Shown one piece after another: positions 8,094-16,882 of a stretch of DNA of 64,000 nt. The DNA is taken from NCBI RefSeq assembly GCF_000013725.1, contig NC_007955.1, forward strand, positions 1,147,579-1,211,578. Reading direction: 5' to 3'. Source of the stretch: Methanococcoides burtonii DSM 6242. GTDB lineage: Archaea > Halobacteriota > Methanosarcinia > Methanosarcinales > Methanosarcinaceae. Numbering within the stretch: the first letter of the stretch is position 1; every line of letters begins with the position of its first letter. The notes beneath the pieces were generated by a model that saw only the letters and a list, made by a program, of their open reading frames with translations, was not told the DNA's origin and did no database searches. The position numbers and the translations under genes were made by a program.

Positions 8094-9293
8094 TCACAGA
8101 ACAGCTTTTGCAAATGCTCTGAAAACCCCGATCAGATGACGTGAGTTCATAGGGTTCAGTAGTTTCTTGAGGAGTATGGATGGATGGTCCATATCTCCAT
8201 ATTTTGTGATAAGTTCAAGAATCGCATTATTGTTCATTGAGCCGATAAGGTCATCCAGCTCTTTATCGGTCAACCCGCCTACAAAATCGTGTATCTTCAT
8301 TCCTGTTCTAAGTTCACGACCAAGAGCTGATTTCCATCTGCTTTCATATTCTTTCAGTCGGTTTGCCGAAAAGTTTTCCTCACTAACAGCTTCGGCTGCA
8401 ACCTGTCCAGCCATCTTTGCACAAACTGCACCCGTATATACGCCACCCCCTGATGTCGGTTTAACCTGTCCGGCTGCATCACCTGCAATGAGAATACCAT
8501 CCGAATATGTTCTCTTGAGCGGACCGATCGGTATTCCCCCAACAACAAGGTCTAGCATATTGTTGGTGCAATTGCCTGCAAGATGTTTGTTCTTGTTCAC
8601 AATTTTCCTCAGGTAGTTTATTGCATTGTGTTCATTACCTGGTTCTACTGCCAGTCCTATCCTTGATATCCTTTCATTTACGGGTACTGTCCATGCAAAG
8701 AATCCGGGTGCCTGTGAGCCAACGAACAATTCCACAAAATCAGTGTCATTTGAGCTATAAACGGCTTCGATCTGTACTCCTGAAAGAATCCTATCAACTT
8801 TCCCAAGCCCTGTATATCTGGCAACGTTGCTCTTGACACCATCTGCACCGATGACAACTTTAGATCTGACGGTTATCATCTTTCCCATGTGGATTACTGA
8901 AAGAAGTTGTATGCCGTCCTTTTGTTGAATCCCTGTGACCCTGCCCTTAAGCATAAGCTCTGCTCCGGTATCAACTGCAAGTGATACAAGATGGCGGTCA
9001 AATATCTTCCTGGAAACTACGTAGGCCTTTGTCCGCTTTCCATCAATAGGCAAACAGGTTCCGTTAGGAGAATTAACGAAAGCCCCGCGGACACTGTTCA
9101 GTACAAAATCATCTTCAGGGCGCACATCACATTCCGAAACAGCACGCGTACTTAATAATCCTGTACATTCTACGGGAGATCCGATGGAAAAATGCTCTTC
9201 GATGATAAGCACCTTCGCACCGCCCATTGTTGCATAACGTGCTGCGGTAGAGCCCGTTGGTCCTGCACCGACAACCACTACATCGTATATCAT
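8094..9293 (-). CDS. Geranylgeranyl reductase family FAD-dependent oxidoreductase
   Basis: A 399-residue flavoprotein with an N-terminal dinucleotide fold 'VVGAGPTGSTAARYA' (residues 7-21), 'ECTGLLS' near residue 42 and the FAD-ribityl motif 'GILIAGDAAGQVKPTSGGGV' near 265. The family hydrogenates double bonds of geranylgeranyl chains, in archaea mainly in membrane lipid maturation (digeranylgeranylglycerophospholipid reductase). It is the last gene of a minus-strand run thymidylate synthase - EPSP synthase - this gene, with 34 bases between aroA and its start. Methanogens carry several paralogs, so it need not be the main lipid reductase; quinone or other prenyl substrates are possible. Confidence 0.75.
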   Translation of the reverse strand: MIYDVVVVGAGPTGSTAARYATMGGAKVLIIEEHFSIGSPVECTGLLSTRAVSECDVRPEDDFVLNSVRGAFVNSPNGTCLPIDGKRTKAYVVSRKIFDRHLVSLAVDTGAELMLKGRVTGIQQKDGIQLLSVIHMGKMITVRSKVVIGADGVKSNVARYTGLGKVDRILSGVQIEAVYSSNDTDFVELFVGSQAPGFFAWTVPVNERISRIGLAVEPGNEHNAINYLRKIVNKNKHLAGNCTNNMLDLVVGGIPIGPLKRTYSDGILIAGDAAGQVKPTSGGGVYTGAVCAKMAGQVAAEAVSEENFSANRLKEYESRWKSALGRELRTGMKIHDFVGGLTDKELDDLIGSMNNNAILELITKYGDMDHPSILLKKLLNPMNSRHLIGVFRAFAKAVL

Positions 9294-9327
9294 TGGAAGT
9301 TGACCGAAATAATATGTATCTTCTTCA

Positions 9328-10611
9328 TCACTGTTCGCTTAGGATCACATCCGCTCCAATGGAACGCATTGAATCGAAGAAGTTCGGATATGAGATAAAG
9401 ATGGCTTCCGCGGTATCGATGGTCGTATCACCTGCGATCATTCCGGCAAGTGTCAGCGACATCACTATGCGGTGGTCGTGCCAACCGTGGACATCTGCAC
9501 CTTTAAGCTCTCCTCCTTTGATGGTGAGTTTGTCCTTTTCCTCACTTGTGGAAATTCCCATTTTGTCAAGCTCTACAGCCATTGCATGAAGCCTGTCGGT
9601 TTCCTTATATCTGACGTGTTCTGCATTTGTAATGACAGTCTCACCTTCTGCAACTGCACCGAGAACTGCGACCGTAGGTACGAGGTCAGGTGTTGCACCG
9701 GCATCCATTGTAATGCCGTGAAGCTTACCACCATTTACCTCCACTGTACCTTCCTCTTTGTTCCAGTATATATTGGCACCCATTTCCTTGAGGATATCAA
9801 TGATGGCAGCATCTCCCTGCATAGATGGGTATAAATTATTGACCTTGATCTTCGTATCTGTCATTGCAGCTGCTGCAAGAAGATATGATGCTGAAGAAAA
9901 GTCTCCTGGTACTGTATATTCCTTGAGTCTATATTTCTGATTACCAGGTATTATGAACTTAAGGTTCTGATTATCTTCCAAATATATTTCGGCACCGGCT
10001 TTCTCCAGAATGTCCAATGTGACATCGACATAAGGTCTGGATTTCAGTTCTCCCTTTATTGAAAGCGTTGTACTGTTCTTTGTCAGTGGACATGCAAGCA
10101 GCAAGGCTGATATGAACTGTGAACTTATGGAGCCGTCTATCTTTGCGATAGCACCTTTTAATCCTCCGGTGACCACAATAGGTGCACACCCGTCCCCACG
10201 TGTCGATATGGACTGAACTCCAAGGTCATTCAATACCTGAAGCAGTGGCCCGTTAGGTCTTGATCTTATGGAATTATCTCCTGTGAGGACGGTAGTTCCC
10301 TGGCCAAGAGCCGCAATAGCTGTCATAAAACGAAGCGTTGTTCCGGAATTGCCAACATCGATAACGTTGTCAGGAGTTTGTGGTTCTCCGTCAACACCGC
10401 TTATCAATAATTTATCTCCATCCTTCTCGATATATGCACCTAGCATCTCACATGCCTTTATTGTTGATTGAGTATCTGCAGATATCAAAGGTCTGTGAAT
10501 AATGGATTCTTTTGAGAGTGCTGCAACTGTGATGGCACGATGAGTGTAACTTTTTGAAGCGGGGGCAAAGATCTCTCCGTGTACTCCCGATCTTCCCACT
10601 GTAACTTTCAT
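9328..10611 (-). CDS. aroA: 3-phosphoshikimate 1-carboxyvinyltransferase (EPSP synthase)
   Basis: A 427-residue enzyme of normal family length, joining shikimate-3-phosphate and phosphoenolpyruvate in the shikimate pathway to aromatic amino acids. Diagnostic motifs are 'SKSYTHR' (residues 19-25), 'GNSGTTLRF' (88-96), 'SSQFISALLLACPL' near 164, and 'RYKETDR' with 'HDHRIVMSLTLAGM' in the C-terminal half. Its ATG (10609-10611) directly abuts the thymidylate synthase stop codon, so the two are translationally coupled. Nothing in the active-site regions looks damaged. Confidence 0.93.
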   Translation of the reverse strand: MKVTVGRSGVHGEIFAPASKSYTHRAITVAALSKESIIHRPLISADTQSTIKACEMLGAYIEKDGDKLLISGVDGEPQTPDNVIDVGNSGTTLRFMTAIAALGQGTTVLTGDNSIRSRPNGPLLQVLNDLGVQSISTRGDGCAPIVVTGGLKGAIAKIDGSISSQFISALLLACPLTKNSTTLSIKGELKSRPYVDVTLDILEKAGAEIYLEDNQNLKFIIPGNQKYRLKEYTVPGDFSSASYLLAAAAMTDTKIKVNNLYPSMQGDAAIIDILKEMGANIYWNKEEGTVEVNGGKLHGITMDAGATPDLVPTVAVLGAVAEGETVITNAEHVRYKETDRLHAMAVELDKMGISTSEEKDKLTIKGGELKGADVHGWHDHRIVMSLTLAGMIAGDTTIDTAEAIFISYPNFFDSMRSIGADVILSEQ

Positions 10612-11265
10612 TTACTGTACCCCTTTAATGATCTTCTCGATCTTATCCCAGTCATGGTCGTATATATGTGCGGAAACACTCATGGTCGTTATCGTTCCTG
10701 GTGCAAGTCCTACTTTATCTGCAACATATTCGAGGAGTTTTGAAAGCCCATAGAGGTTTGCAGGATATGCACCGGCAAAATCATGGCTTCTGAATAATGT
10801 TGTAAGATGAACTGTATCATCCCTTATTTTAAAATCGTCAATTATCATGCATGGCACTTCATCCACTTTGGTATCTATCGTTGGTACCCATGTGACAGCA
10901 GTGGCCCTGCGTGTAGTTTTGTTGTTTGTCAGTTTCTCAATGACATACTCTATCTGGTCGACCTTACCATCCCAATTCCTGAGCCGTTGGCCGTAGGTGT
11001 ATTCGAAATCCTGTGCATTTTCGCCTGTAATAAGCTGTTTTGCATATTCTTCCAGCCTCTCATGGTTCCAGGCGCTATCCTCAGGTATCTCGTTACTGTA
11101 TGGGTCCTCGATAACAACCATAAGGTTCATGAATTCACGTATCTGGCTTCCACGCTCATCTGTAATTAAACTTCCATGGTTCCATATGACATTGAGTCCT
11201 CGATACCATGCATCGCTTATAGTCCGGGCTTTTATGAGCCTTCCAATTGCAGCATCATGCGTCAT
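10612..11265 (-). CDS. thyA: Archaeal (methanogen-type) thymidylate synthase
   Basis: A 217-residue protein of the short archaeal thymidylate synthase type, which methylates dUMP to dTMP with a folate or tetrahydromethanopterin-like one-carbon donor. The nucleophile is probably Cys139 in 'DEVPCMIIDDF', with the dUMP-binding stretch 'FRSHDFAGAYPANLYGL' near residue 160. It lacks the long N-terminal part of bacterial ThyA. It heads a minus-strand operon with aroA (zero spacing) and the flavoprotein after it. Its upstream region contains repeated TGTTCA words around 11325-11346 that might be operator sites. Confidence 0.85.
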   Translation of the reverse strand: MTHDAAIGRLIKARTISDAWYRGLNVIWNHGSLITDERGSQIREFMNLMVVIEDPYSNEIPEDSAWNHERLEEYAKQLITGENAQDFEYTYGQRLRNWDGKVDQIEYVIEKLTNNKTTRRATAVTWVPTIDTKVDEVPCMIIDDFKIRDDTVHLTTLFRSHDFAGAYPANLYGLSKLLEYVADKVGLAPGTITTMSVSAHIYDHDWDKIEKIIKGVQ

Positions 11266-11578
11266 GACAAATTCTCCACTAATGAACTTAAATAAGCATT
11301 ATCCTTCTAATATAGGTATCTGTTCAATGTTCAATAATGTTCATTGATATGCATCCAATGTCTATAAAATCGGTTCAAAAAACGTAGGTTAACAGCTCAA
11401 ACCACGTTTTGTCCGAAAAATATTCTATTTATCGGTCAACGAAATCATTTCCCAGTCAAAATCATGAATATTCGGACAAATTGATTTTTCGTTCATATCA
11501 ACTTTTTGGTAAAATAACAGTACAATCGAATTTATTTATAAAGACTGTAATTTAGAATAGAACTGTGAAGGATGTGAG
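11266..11578. other. Divergent intergenic region with short repeats
   Basis: Near thyA, the words TGTTCAA, TGTTCAA and ATGTTCATTGAT follow closely at about 11325-11346. Further right is a 20-bp-period repeat array (separate entry), then a TATA-like TTTATTTATAAAG near 11530 that fits the plus-strand gene. No RNA gene or ORF of interest was seen. Confidence 0.5.
11434..11493. repeat. Three operator-like units at exact 20-bp period (upstream copy)
   Basis: Units begin at 11434 (GGTCAACGAAATCATTTCCC), 11454 (AGTCAAAATCATGAATATTC) and 11474 (GGACAAATTGATTTTTCGTT). They share an RGTCAAA-like head and an AT-rich tail, and start exactly 20 bp apart, so all face the same side of the helix. They sit about 40 bp before the TATA-like box of the next gene. 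A second array of the same type occurs at 12060. Confidence 0.6.
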
Positions 11579-12007
11579 ATTATCGAAACAAGAGACAAAA
11601 TAATTCTTGTAACAGTATTTTGTACATTCATTTTGTTGACCGCCGCCATCCTGTTCATGCCATTTATAGTCTCTGGACCTGCTTCTCATTTTTTTGTAGT
11701 CCAGAACCATGATGTAAATGACCACTCTGTAGTTATCGACGTATTAGGTTCACGCAACATTTCCATAATAACAGAAACTTATGAATTAGGACCTAAGAGC
11801 AATATTTTCCGAAAAAGACCTCTGGGATTAAAGTTGCCACTATCAAAAGGTGAGTTTGTGTTTAATGTCAATGTGGATAACAAAACTATGAGAACATATA
11901 ATGTAGAAGTGCCACATCCACATACAATGGTCAGCATAGGGCTATATTATGAAGATTATACAGGAAATGTGACTCCAATCACGGTGGAAGTGGTGGCAGT
12001 TGAATAA
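11579..12007 (+). CDS. Small membrane-anchored protein, unknown function
   Basis: The recognised frame gives a hydrophobic N-terminal segment ('KIILVTVFCTFILLTAAILF') followed by about 110 residues predicted mostly beta, for example 'HDVNDHSVVIDVLGSRNIS' and 'FNVNVDNKTMRTYNVEVPHP'. It resembles an extracytoplasmic Ig-like or sheath domain tethered by one helix. I do not recognise the family. No ATG, GTG or TTG precedes 11633 in frame. A TTG at 11633 would cut the membrane helix in half, whereas an ATT at 11579 lies right after 'gaaggatgtgag' and gives a complete anchor. The start is therefore uncertain (11579 or 11633). The 20-bp repeat array lies upstream. Confidence 0.6.
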   Translation: MIETRDKIILVTVFCTFILLTAAILFMPFIVSGPASHFFVVQNHDVNDHSVVIDVLGSRNISIITETYELGPKSNIFRKRPLGLKLPLSKGEFVFNVNVDNKTMRTYNVEVPHPHTMVSIGLYYEDYTGNVTPITVEVVAVE

Positions 12008-12059
12008 TCATCCTAAATATATCTGCTTAAATTGTATCAGATTATTCAATATAATTTTC

Positions 12060-12119
12060 GGTCAAATATACGAATTTCTAGTCAAATTGCCGAATTATTG
12101 GTCATATTGATTTTTCGGA
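12060..12119. repeat. Three operator-like units at exact 20-bp period (downstream copy)
   Basis: Units begin at 12060 (GGTCAAATATACGAATTTCT), 12080 (AGTCAAATTGCCGAATTATT) and 12100 (GGTCATATTGATTTTTCGGA). They match the units at 11434-11493 in head sequence and in the 20-bp period. A TATA-like AGATAATAAAC follows near 12140, ahead of the DUF488 gene. Confidence 0.6.
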
Positions 12120-12164
12120 CAAAGCGCTCAAAACAGAAAAGATAATAAACTTCTAATCTCTTCA

Positions 12165-12620
12165 GTGACCATAATGGAAGATGTTAGTTTCTGCTATACC
12201 ATAGGTTATGGTAACAGGTCTCTTGAATACCTTATTGATATGGTGCAAAGTTTCAACATCAGCTATTTAATGGATATTCGTAGTTATCCGCATTCGGTAC
12301 GCGAGGATTTCAATAAGGAGAATCTCGAGAGAATGCTTCCTAAGAACAATATTGTCTATTCTCATTGTCCCGGTCTCGGAGGCTTGAGGGATGGGAGCTA
12401 TATGGATTATACAAAGACCGATGAGTTCAGTAAATATTACTCTTTGTTAGTTGATAAAATCAGATTTGTCAATAATGCGGGTTCAGGCATCGTTCTAATG
12501 TGTGCTGAAAAAAATCCGAAGGATTGCCATCGATACCATTTATCAAAGGTTCTCGAATCTTCCGGGATAAAAGTAATACACCTGACCGATCCTGGTCAGG
12601 TAGATCTTTTCATGTTCTAA
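12165..12620 (+). CDS. DUF488 family protein
   Basis: A protein of 148-151 residues with the family hallmarks: N-terminal 'YTIGYGNRSLEYLIDM', 'LMDIRSYPHSVREDFNKENL', and near the C-terminus 'LMCAEKNPKDCHRYHLSKVL' with the conserved Cys...CHR pattern. DUF488 proteins are small cytoplasmic proteins of unproven function, sometimes linked to nucleic acid or stress roles. Two starts are possible, GTG 12165 and ATG 12174. The TATA-like box near 12140 would start transcription around 12163, making the mRNA practically leaderless. The upstream 20-bp array is shared with the preceding gene, suggesting common control. Confidence 0.8.
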   Translation: MTIMEDVSFCYTIGYGNRSLEYLIDMVQSFNISYLMDIRSYPHSVREDFNKENLERMLPKNNIVYSHCPGLGGLRDGSYMDYTKTDEFSKYYSLLVDKIRFVNNAGSGIVLMCAEKNPKDCHRYHLSKVLESSGIKVIHLTDPGQVDLFMF

Positions 12621-12624
12621 GTGA

Positions 12625-13482
12625 TTACATTTCGTCCAGGCGGCGTATCCTTTCCTCTGTGGCTGGATGTGTACTGAACAATTTCATCAGTGAGCTTCCT
12701 CTCAGAGGATTGACGATGAACATATGTGCTGTGTTCTGGGATGGCTGAACATCGTTCTTTCCTGGCTTGTAGTTCTGTGCCCCTGATTCTAGTTTTGAGA
12801 GTGCACTGGCAAGTGCCCATGGTTTTTGTGAAATGCGTGCTCCTTCTGCATCTGCACCGAACTCTCGTGAACGTGATATTGCAAACTGTATGATAGTTGC
12901 TGCCAGCGGTGCCACTATTGCAAGTGCTATGAATCCAACAATATTTCCGCCACCATCATCATCCCTGCCTCCGATACCTCCAAAGATGGCAGCCCATCTT
13001 GCCCAGGTGGCAAGCATTGTGATAACTCCTGCAATTGTCGCAGCAACAGCACTGATCAGTGTGTCCCTGTTCTTTACATGCGCCAGTTCATGAGCAAGCA
13101 CACCCTCAAGCTCTTCTGTTGTGAGGATGTTCATTATCCCGGTAGTCGCAGCTACTGCTGCATGTTTTGGATCCCTGCCAGTGGCAAATGCATTTGGCAT
13201 CGATGTCTCCACGATATAAACCTTGGGCATTGGGAGTTGGGCACGCATTGCAAGATTCCTCACAATATCGTAAAGTTGCGGACTTTCAGATTCTGTCACT
13301 TCTTTAGCGTGGTACATCTTCAGGACGATCTTGTCGCTATACCAATAACTGCCGAAGTTCAGCATAAGTGCAAATGCAAATGCGATGAACATTCCGGTAG
13401 TTCCGCCGATAAGACGACCTACAATGATAAGCAGTCCTGTTAAGGATGCAAGTAATAATGTGGTCTTAAGCATGTTCTTCAT
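12625..13482 (-). CDS. htpX: HtpX-family membrane zinc metalloprotease (M48)
   Basis: A 285-residue protease. Two membrane segments lie within residues 7-48, the zinc motif HELAH at residues 131-135 is followed by '[10 protein letters not shown]', further hydrophobic segments surround residue 150 and 190, and a downstream glutamate occurs in '[13 protein letters not shown]'. HtpX enzymes degrade misfolded membrane proteins at the cytoplasmic face. The length is normal and the catalytic residues are intact. It converges with the DUF488 gene with only a few bases between the stops. Confidence 0.9.
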   Translation of the reverse strand: MKNMLKTTLLLASLTGLLIIVGRLIGGTTGMFIAFAFALMLNFGSYWYSDKIVLKMYHAKEVTESESPQLYDIVRNLAMRAQLPMPKVYIVETSMPNAFATGRDPKHAAVAATTGIMNILTTEELEGVLAHELAHVKNRDTLISAVAATIAGVITMLATWARWAAIFGGIGGRDDDGGGNIVGFIALAIVAPLAATIIQFAISRSREFGADAEGARISQKPWALASALSKLESGAQNYKPGKNDVQPSQNTAHMFIVNPLRGSSLMKLFSTHPATEERIRRLDEM

Positions 13483-13848
13483 GTTTTACCTCAGTAATGC
13501 GTATGTATCCTTTTTTCTTTGAAAAATCTGTATATTATAGATATATACACATACCAACACATCTATTGATTTGTAGTTCTATATAAACCAATTGGGTAAT
13601 TCTGAGGGCGCTATTATTTTTACATCCCTCACGATATGAATGACAACCAATATATTATCCAAGTATAATTGCTTTCATCATGACACTTAAAAAAGGATGC
13701 TTTGAGGATTTAATTGAAAATATATCATCAGGACATTTGATGCAAAACTAATATTCTCATAATGGTCTTTGCAAATCCTTCCCTCTAAAACTATTATTCG
13801 TAGGCTAAATAATAAAAAAAGAAAGTATCAAGTCGAATGACTCAACTT
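13483..13848. other. Intergenic region, 366 bp
   Basis: AT-rich promoter region of htpX on its left, then mostly featureless sequence. A 23-codon frame starts at ATG 13680 ('MTLKKGCFEDLIENISSGHL' and three more residues). It looks like a decayed N-terminus or chance and is not called as a gene. No hairpin with a T-run is evident. Confidence 0.4.
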
Positions 13849-14103
13849 TCATACTTCTTCGACTATCAGTTCTGTATCTTCTTCTATCTCGGATATCATA
13901 GCTTCAAATTCCTCGAGATCGTCCTCAAGGTCTGCGATTTCAGAATCCGTCAGTTCAATTCCTTCATCTGCAAGTATCTCATCTGCAGCGGTAGTGGCTG
14001 TATCTTCTTCTGTAACAGTATCAGCAGGTTCCCCTACGCAACCGGAGAGCATAAGTCCCATGAGAAGGATGACAACAATTCCCAGATGTTTAATGCTCAC
14101 CAT
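13849..14103 (-). CDS. Small acidic lipoprotein
   Basis: An 84-residue protein with a signal peptide ending in the lipobox-like 'LMLSGCVGEP' (Cys22). The remaining ~60 residues are rich in Asp, Glu and Thr and likely helical ('IADLEDDLEEFEAMISEI'). After lipid attachment it would sit on the outer face of the cytoplasmic membrane. It starts 2 bases after the stop of the upstream secreted acidic protein, so the two form one operon and may act together. Function is unknown. Short archaeal lipoproteins like this are poorly conserved. Confidence 0.72.
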   Translation of the reverse strand: MVSIKHLGIVVILLMGLMLSGCVGEPADTVTEEDTATTAADEILADEGIELTDSEIADLEDDLEEFEAMISEIEEDTELIVEEV

Positions 14104-14105
14104 GA

Positions 14106-15521
14106 TCAGACCGCCCCTGTTGAGTTATTGTCATCGGAACTGTCCTCTTCATCGTTGTCATCAGAGTCTTCTTCATCCGTATCGCCATTTAAATCATCAT
14201 CATCCATTTCTTCTGTGCCGTTGTCTTCAAATTCATCCTCTTCTTCATCAGCACTGTCCTCATCGTCCTCTTCACTCATCTTTGGAGCAGCCCATTCAAG
14301 TTCAGTGCTTTCATCATCTTTCTCGATCTTGTAAAATCCTTCTCCTGAAAGGGATGTACTGCCTGTTCCTTCTGCTTTGATGGTAATGTCCTCCCCACGG
14401 ACCATAACTGTAAGACGGGAACCTTCAATTTTTGCTTCTCCGGTAAAATTGTGGTAAACGAGTGCGTAGCTTCCATCTCCTATCCTGTCCTCATTTACCT
14501 GCTCATAATCTCCCTTTAGGTCAATTTCTGCATCACCAGCAAGGTCTTTGATGACGATCATGGCATTGGTTGCGGTAAACTCAACCTCAAGTTCTCCTGA
14601 AAGTACGATCGTTCCATTACCCTCAGCATCGATCAATCCTTCGCCTGCCAGTGTCACATAGCCATGTCTGAATCCTTTCATTTCCTGGATAAGTGCTCTA
14701 AGTTTGATGTTTGCTTCATTTGTCATACTTATGGATTTACGGAGCTGTTCTCCAGCATCTTCGTCCCCATTTTGGTAAGCTTCTCTTGCACTTTCATGCG
14801 TTTGTTTTGCTTCCTCGATAAGCGCATTGTAGTCATCAAGCATTTCCTGGAGTTCTTCAGTATCTTCGCCTTCCTCGGTCAAACTGTTGATCTCATTCTG
14901 GAGTCTTTCTGAAACACCATCTGTTTTCTCAAGATAGTTAACAAGGCCACTGTTGATCTTCTGTGCTCTCATCTTGTTCAGGTCTTTCTGAGCATCACTC
15001 CATATCTTCCTTATGTCCCTTGTTGTTTCGGAGAGGTCTTTTCTGGTATCTGCAGCAGCCACATCATCTTTCTGTGCTTCAAGCCTATTGATGTATGTGT
15101 CAATTGTCGCATTGACATCCTCTGAATAGCTTCCGTCTTCCTTGATAGTTTCAAGACGGGTAACCATATACTCGATGGTGCCGGTCAGGTATTCTTTTGC
15201 TGCATCCAGTGCTTCTGTGGTATTTAGTTGACCTTTTGCCTGCAATGCTTTAGCGTTTTGGAAATTTCCTCTTAGTTCTTCATAGCCTGCCTTTGAAAGC
15301 TGAACTTTGCTCCTTGCCCGGTTATTCTTCATTTCCATTTCCTGGATAAGCTCAGGTGTGATGTTCTCATCTTTATGTTCCTGTAATCTTATCCTGTCTG
15401 TATCCATGACTCCAACACCATTATCTCCATGGTTAGCAGCCAAAGCTGTTGCAGGAAGAAGACTGAATATCATCAATATAGCACCGATCAGTGCAAACCC
15501 CTTCATTGTTTTGTTCTTCAT
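14106..15521 (-). CDS. Secreted coiled-coil protein with very acidic C-terminal tail
   Basis: A 471-residue exported protein. A signal peptide covers residues 1-28 ('FSLLPATALA'). Residues 45-280 are charged helices suggesting coiled coils (for example 'ARSKVQLSKAGYEELRGNFQ'). Residues 285-395 are beta-rich with repeated glycine motifs 'LAGEGLIDAEGNGTIVLSGE' and 'LSGEGFYKIEK'. The last 65 residues are almost entirely Asp, Glu, Ser and Asn. No membrane anchor or PGF motif ends the protein. The acidic tail suggests cation or surface interactions. I do not know a function. It is cotranscribed with the lipoprotein gene 2 bases downstream. Confidence 0.75.
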   Translation of the reverse strand: MKNKTMKGFALIGAILMIFSLLPATALAANHGDNGVGVMDTDRIRLQEHKDENITPELIQEMEMKNNRARSKVQLSKAGYEELRGNFQNAKALQAKGQLNTTEALDAAKEYLTGTIEYMVTRLETIKEDGSYSEDVNATIDTYINRLEAQKDDVAAADTRKDLSETTRDIRKIWSDAQKDLNKMRAQKINSGLVNYLEKTDGVSERLQNEINSLTEEGEDTEELQEMLDDYNALIEEAKQTHESAREAYQNGDEDAGEQLRKSISMTNEANIKLRALIQEMKGFRHGYVTLAGEGLIDAEGNGTIVLSGELEVEFTATNAMIVIKDLAGDAEIDLKGDYEQVNEDRIGDGSYALVYHNFTGEAKIEGSRLTVMVRGEDITIKAEGTGSTSLSGEGFYKIEKDDESTELEWAAPKMSEEDDEDSADEEEDEFEDNGTEEMDDDDLNGDTDEEDSDDNDEEDSSDDNNSTGAV

Positions 15522-15925
15522 AACTGGTTACCTTCCTTTGTTTGATATGTGATACGATCTTGATGATCGATATAATGAACTTACAAGCTCAACTTTGGAT
15601 AGGTGGGATATAAGCTTACTTTAAATAATTTTCAGAATTTAGAATTTCTAAAGTATTATTAGGGCAATATAAAGCATTATTTTACTTTATAATACTTTAT
15701 ATTGAACTATTTTGTCCATTAAGATGCAAAATTAAATTATTTTCCAATATAATCTTAAATACCACGTATTGATCTTAAATTCCCCCCTCTCTTTTATTTT
15801 AGACTGTTCAGCTATTCAATATTTTCGGTGGAGCATTAATTATTATTGCAGAGATTGGCAGTAACTTCAATAATGCGAATTGGTTAATAAAAAACTATAA
15901 AAGTGGAACCCGGCAATATAATACT
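15522..15925. other. Divergent intergenic region, 404 bp
   Basis: Strongly AT-rich. Between about 15648 and 15710 several copies of CTTTATA / TATAAAG words lie close together in both orientations, making imperfect palindromes near the likely minus-strand promoter. A T-rich tract at 15781-15800 and a TATA-like TAAAAAACTATAAAAG near 15885 precede the plus-strand gene. No RNA or protein gene was seen. Confidence 0.45.
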
Positions 15926-16798
15926 GTGAAAGTCAGGTCATTATTTTGGTTTCTTGTTTGTATTCTAGCATTAATACTTTTTATTGTTCCGGTAGGAGCT
16001 GTTGGAACTGCAACGATACACGGTGCTATCTATGAGTGGGACACCTTTGAACCTCTTGAAAATGTCTTAATTGAGGTAAATTCCACTCCACCACAGTCTA
16101 TAGTTGCAAAGTATGGTGTATATTCCCTGGACCTAGTTCCAGGTGACTATGAGATAGTTGCCACTTATTATACTGGTAATATTCTCGTAGCGTCAACACA
16201 GGAATCGATAACAATAAGCGATGATGGTGATTACATAATAGACCTTCTACTTCTTCCTTCTTATGAAAATGAGGGCCTTGAGGATGCTGAAATAACCAAT
16301 TTAAGCGAAGCGTTTGAAGCCGATTCCCAGATGATAGAGGATGATAAGGAAAGCCCATATATGACCTATCTGGCAATTCTGCTACTCGTTTTTGTACTTG
16401 TTTTGTCAGCATATGTTTATTCAAACAAGAAAGGGGCGAATGAGGACCTTTTAGTAAATGCTTCCTCGAATTGGGTTAATAGTGCTAGTTTGCCAGACGA
16501 GTCTCTCTCTGTTGATGGGGGGGAGGATGGTTCTGATAGCATTACTGTTGACGATGTGGAGCCTATTTATATTGCCAATGGGGCCGAAACAAATGTTCTG
16601 CCTGATGATCTTCGGGAAGTTCTGGATATTGTTATTGACAATGGTGGACGGATAACCCAAAAGGACTTGCGTGGGAAATTACGATATTCCGAAGCGAAGG
16701 TAAGTTTGATTGTCTCTGATCTGGAAAACCGCGGACTTGTGGACAAGTTCAAGAAGGGGAGGGGAAATATTATTATAATTCCCGATGACAAGAAATAA
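15926..16798 (+). CDS. Membrane protein with extracytoplasmic beta domain and cytoplasmic winged helix
   Basis: A 290-residue protein from GTG 15926. An N-terminal signal/anchor (residues 8-25) precedes a carboxypeptidase-regulatory-like (PEGA/CarboxypepD) beta domain at about 27-112 ('GTATIHGAIYEWDTFEPLEN'). Then comes a transmembrane helix at about 148-166, a linker of about 50 residues, and a C-terminal winged helix at 225-288 ('GGRITQKDLRGKLRYSEAKV', 'LENRGLVDKF'). The architecture suggests a one-component sensor: the outer domain perceives something at the cell surface and the inner domain binds DNA. Similar membrane-bound winged-helix proteins occur in methanogens and haloarchaea. The signal and targets are unknown. 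It stands alone, 84 bases before the ACT regulator gene. Confidence 0.75.
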   Translation: MKVRSLFWFLVCILALILFIVPVGAVGTATIHGAIYEWDTFEPLENVLIEVNSTPPQSIVAKYGVYSLDLVPGDYEIVATYYTGNILVASTQESITISDDGDYIIDLLLLPSYENEGLEDAEITNLSEAFEADSQMIEDDKESPYMTYLAILLLVFVLVLSAYVYSNKKGANEDLLVNASSNWVNSASLPDESLSVDGGEDGSDSITVDDVEPIYIANGAETNVLPDDLREVLDIVIDNGGRITQKDLRGKLRYSEAKVSLIVSDLENRGLVDKFKKGRGNIIIIPDDKK

Positions 16799-16882
16799 GT
16801 TGGTTTTGCTTATGCCCGATATTAAGAATTGGAGATGTCTCTTATCAATACATTTATATGAAGAATACCTAAGAGGGAACAC

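Noticed and set aside
13680-13751. 23-codon frame starting 'MTLKKGCFEDLI'
   Set aside because: Too short to judge, no ribosome-binding site or homology recognised; noted only as a possible relic.
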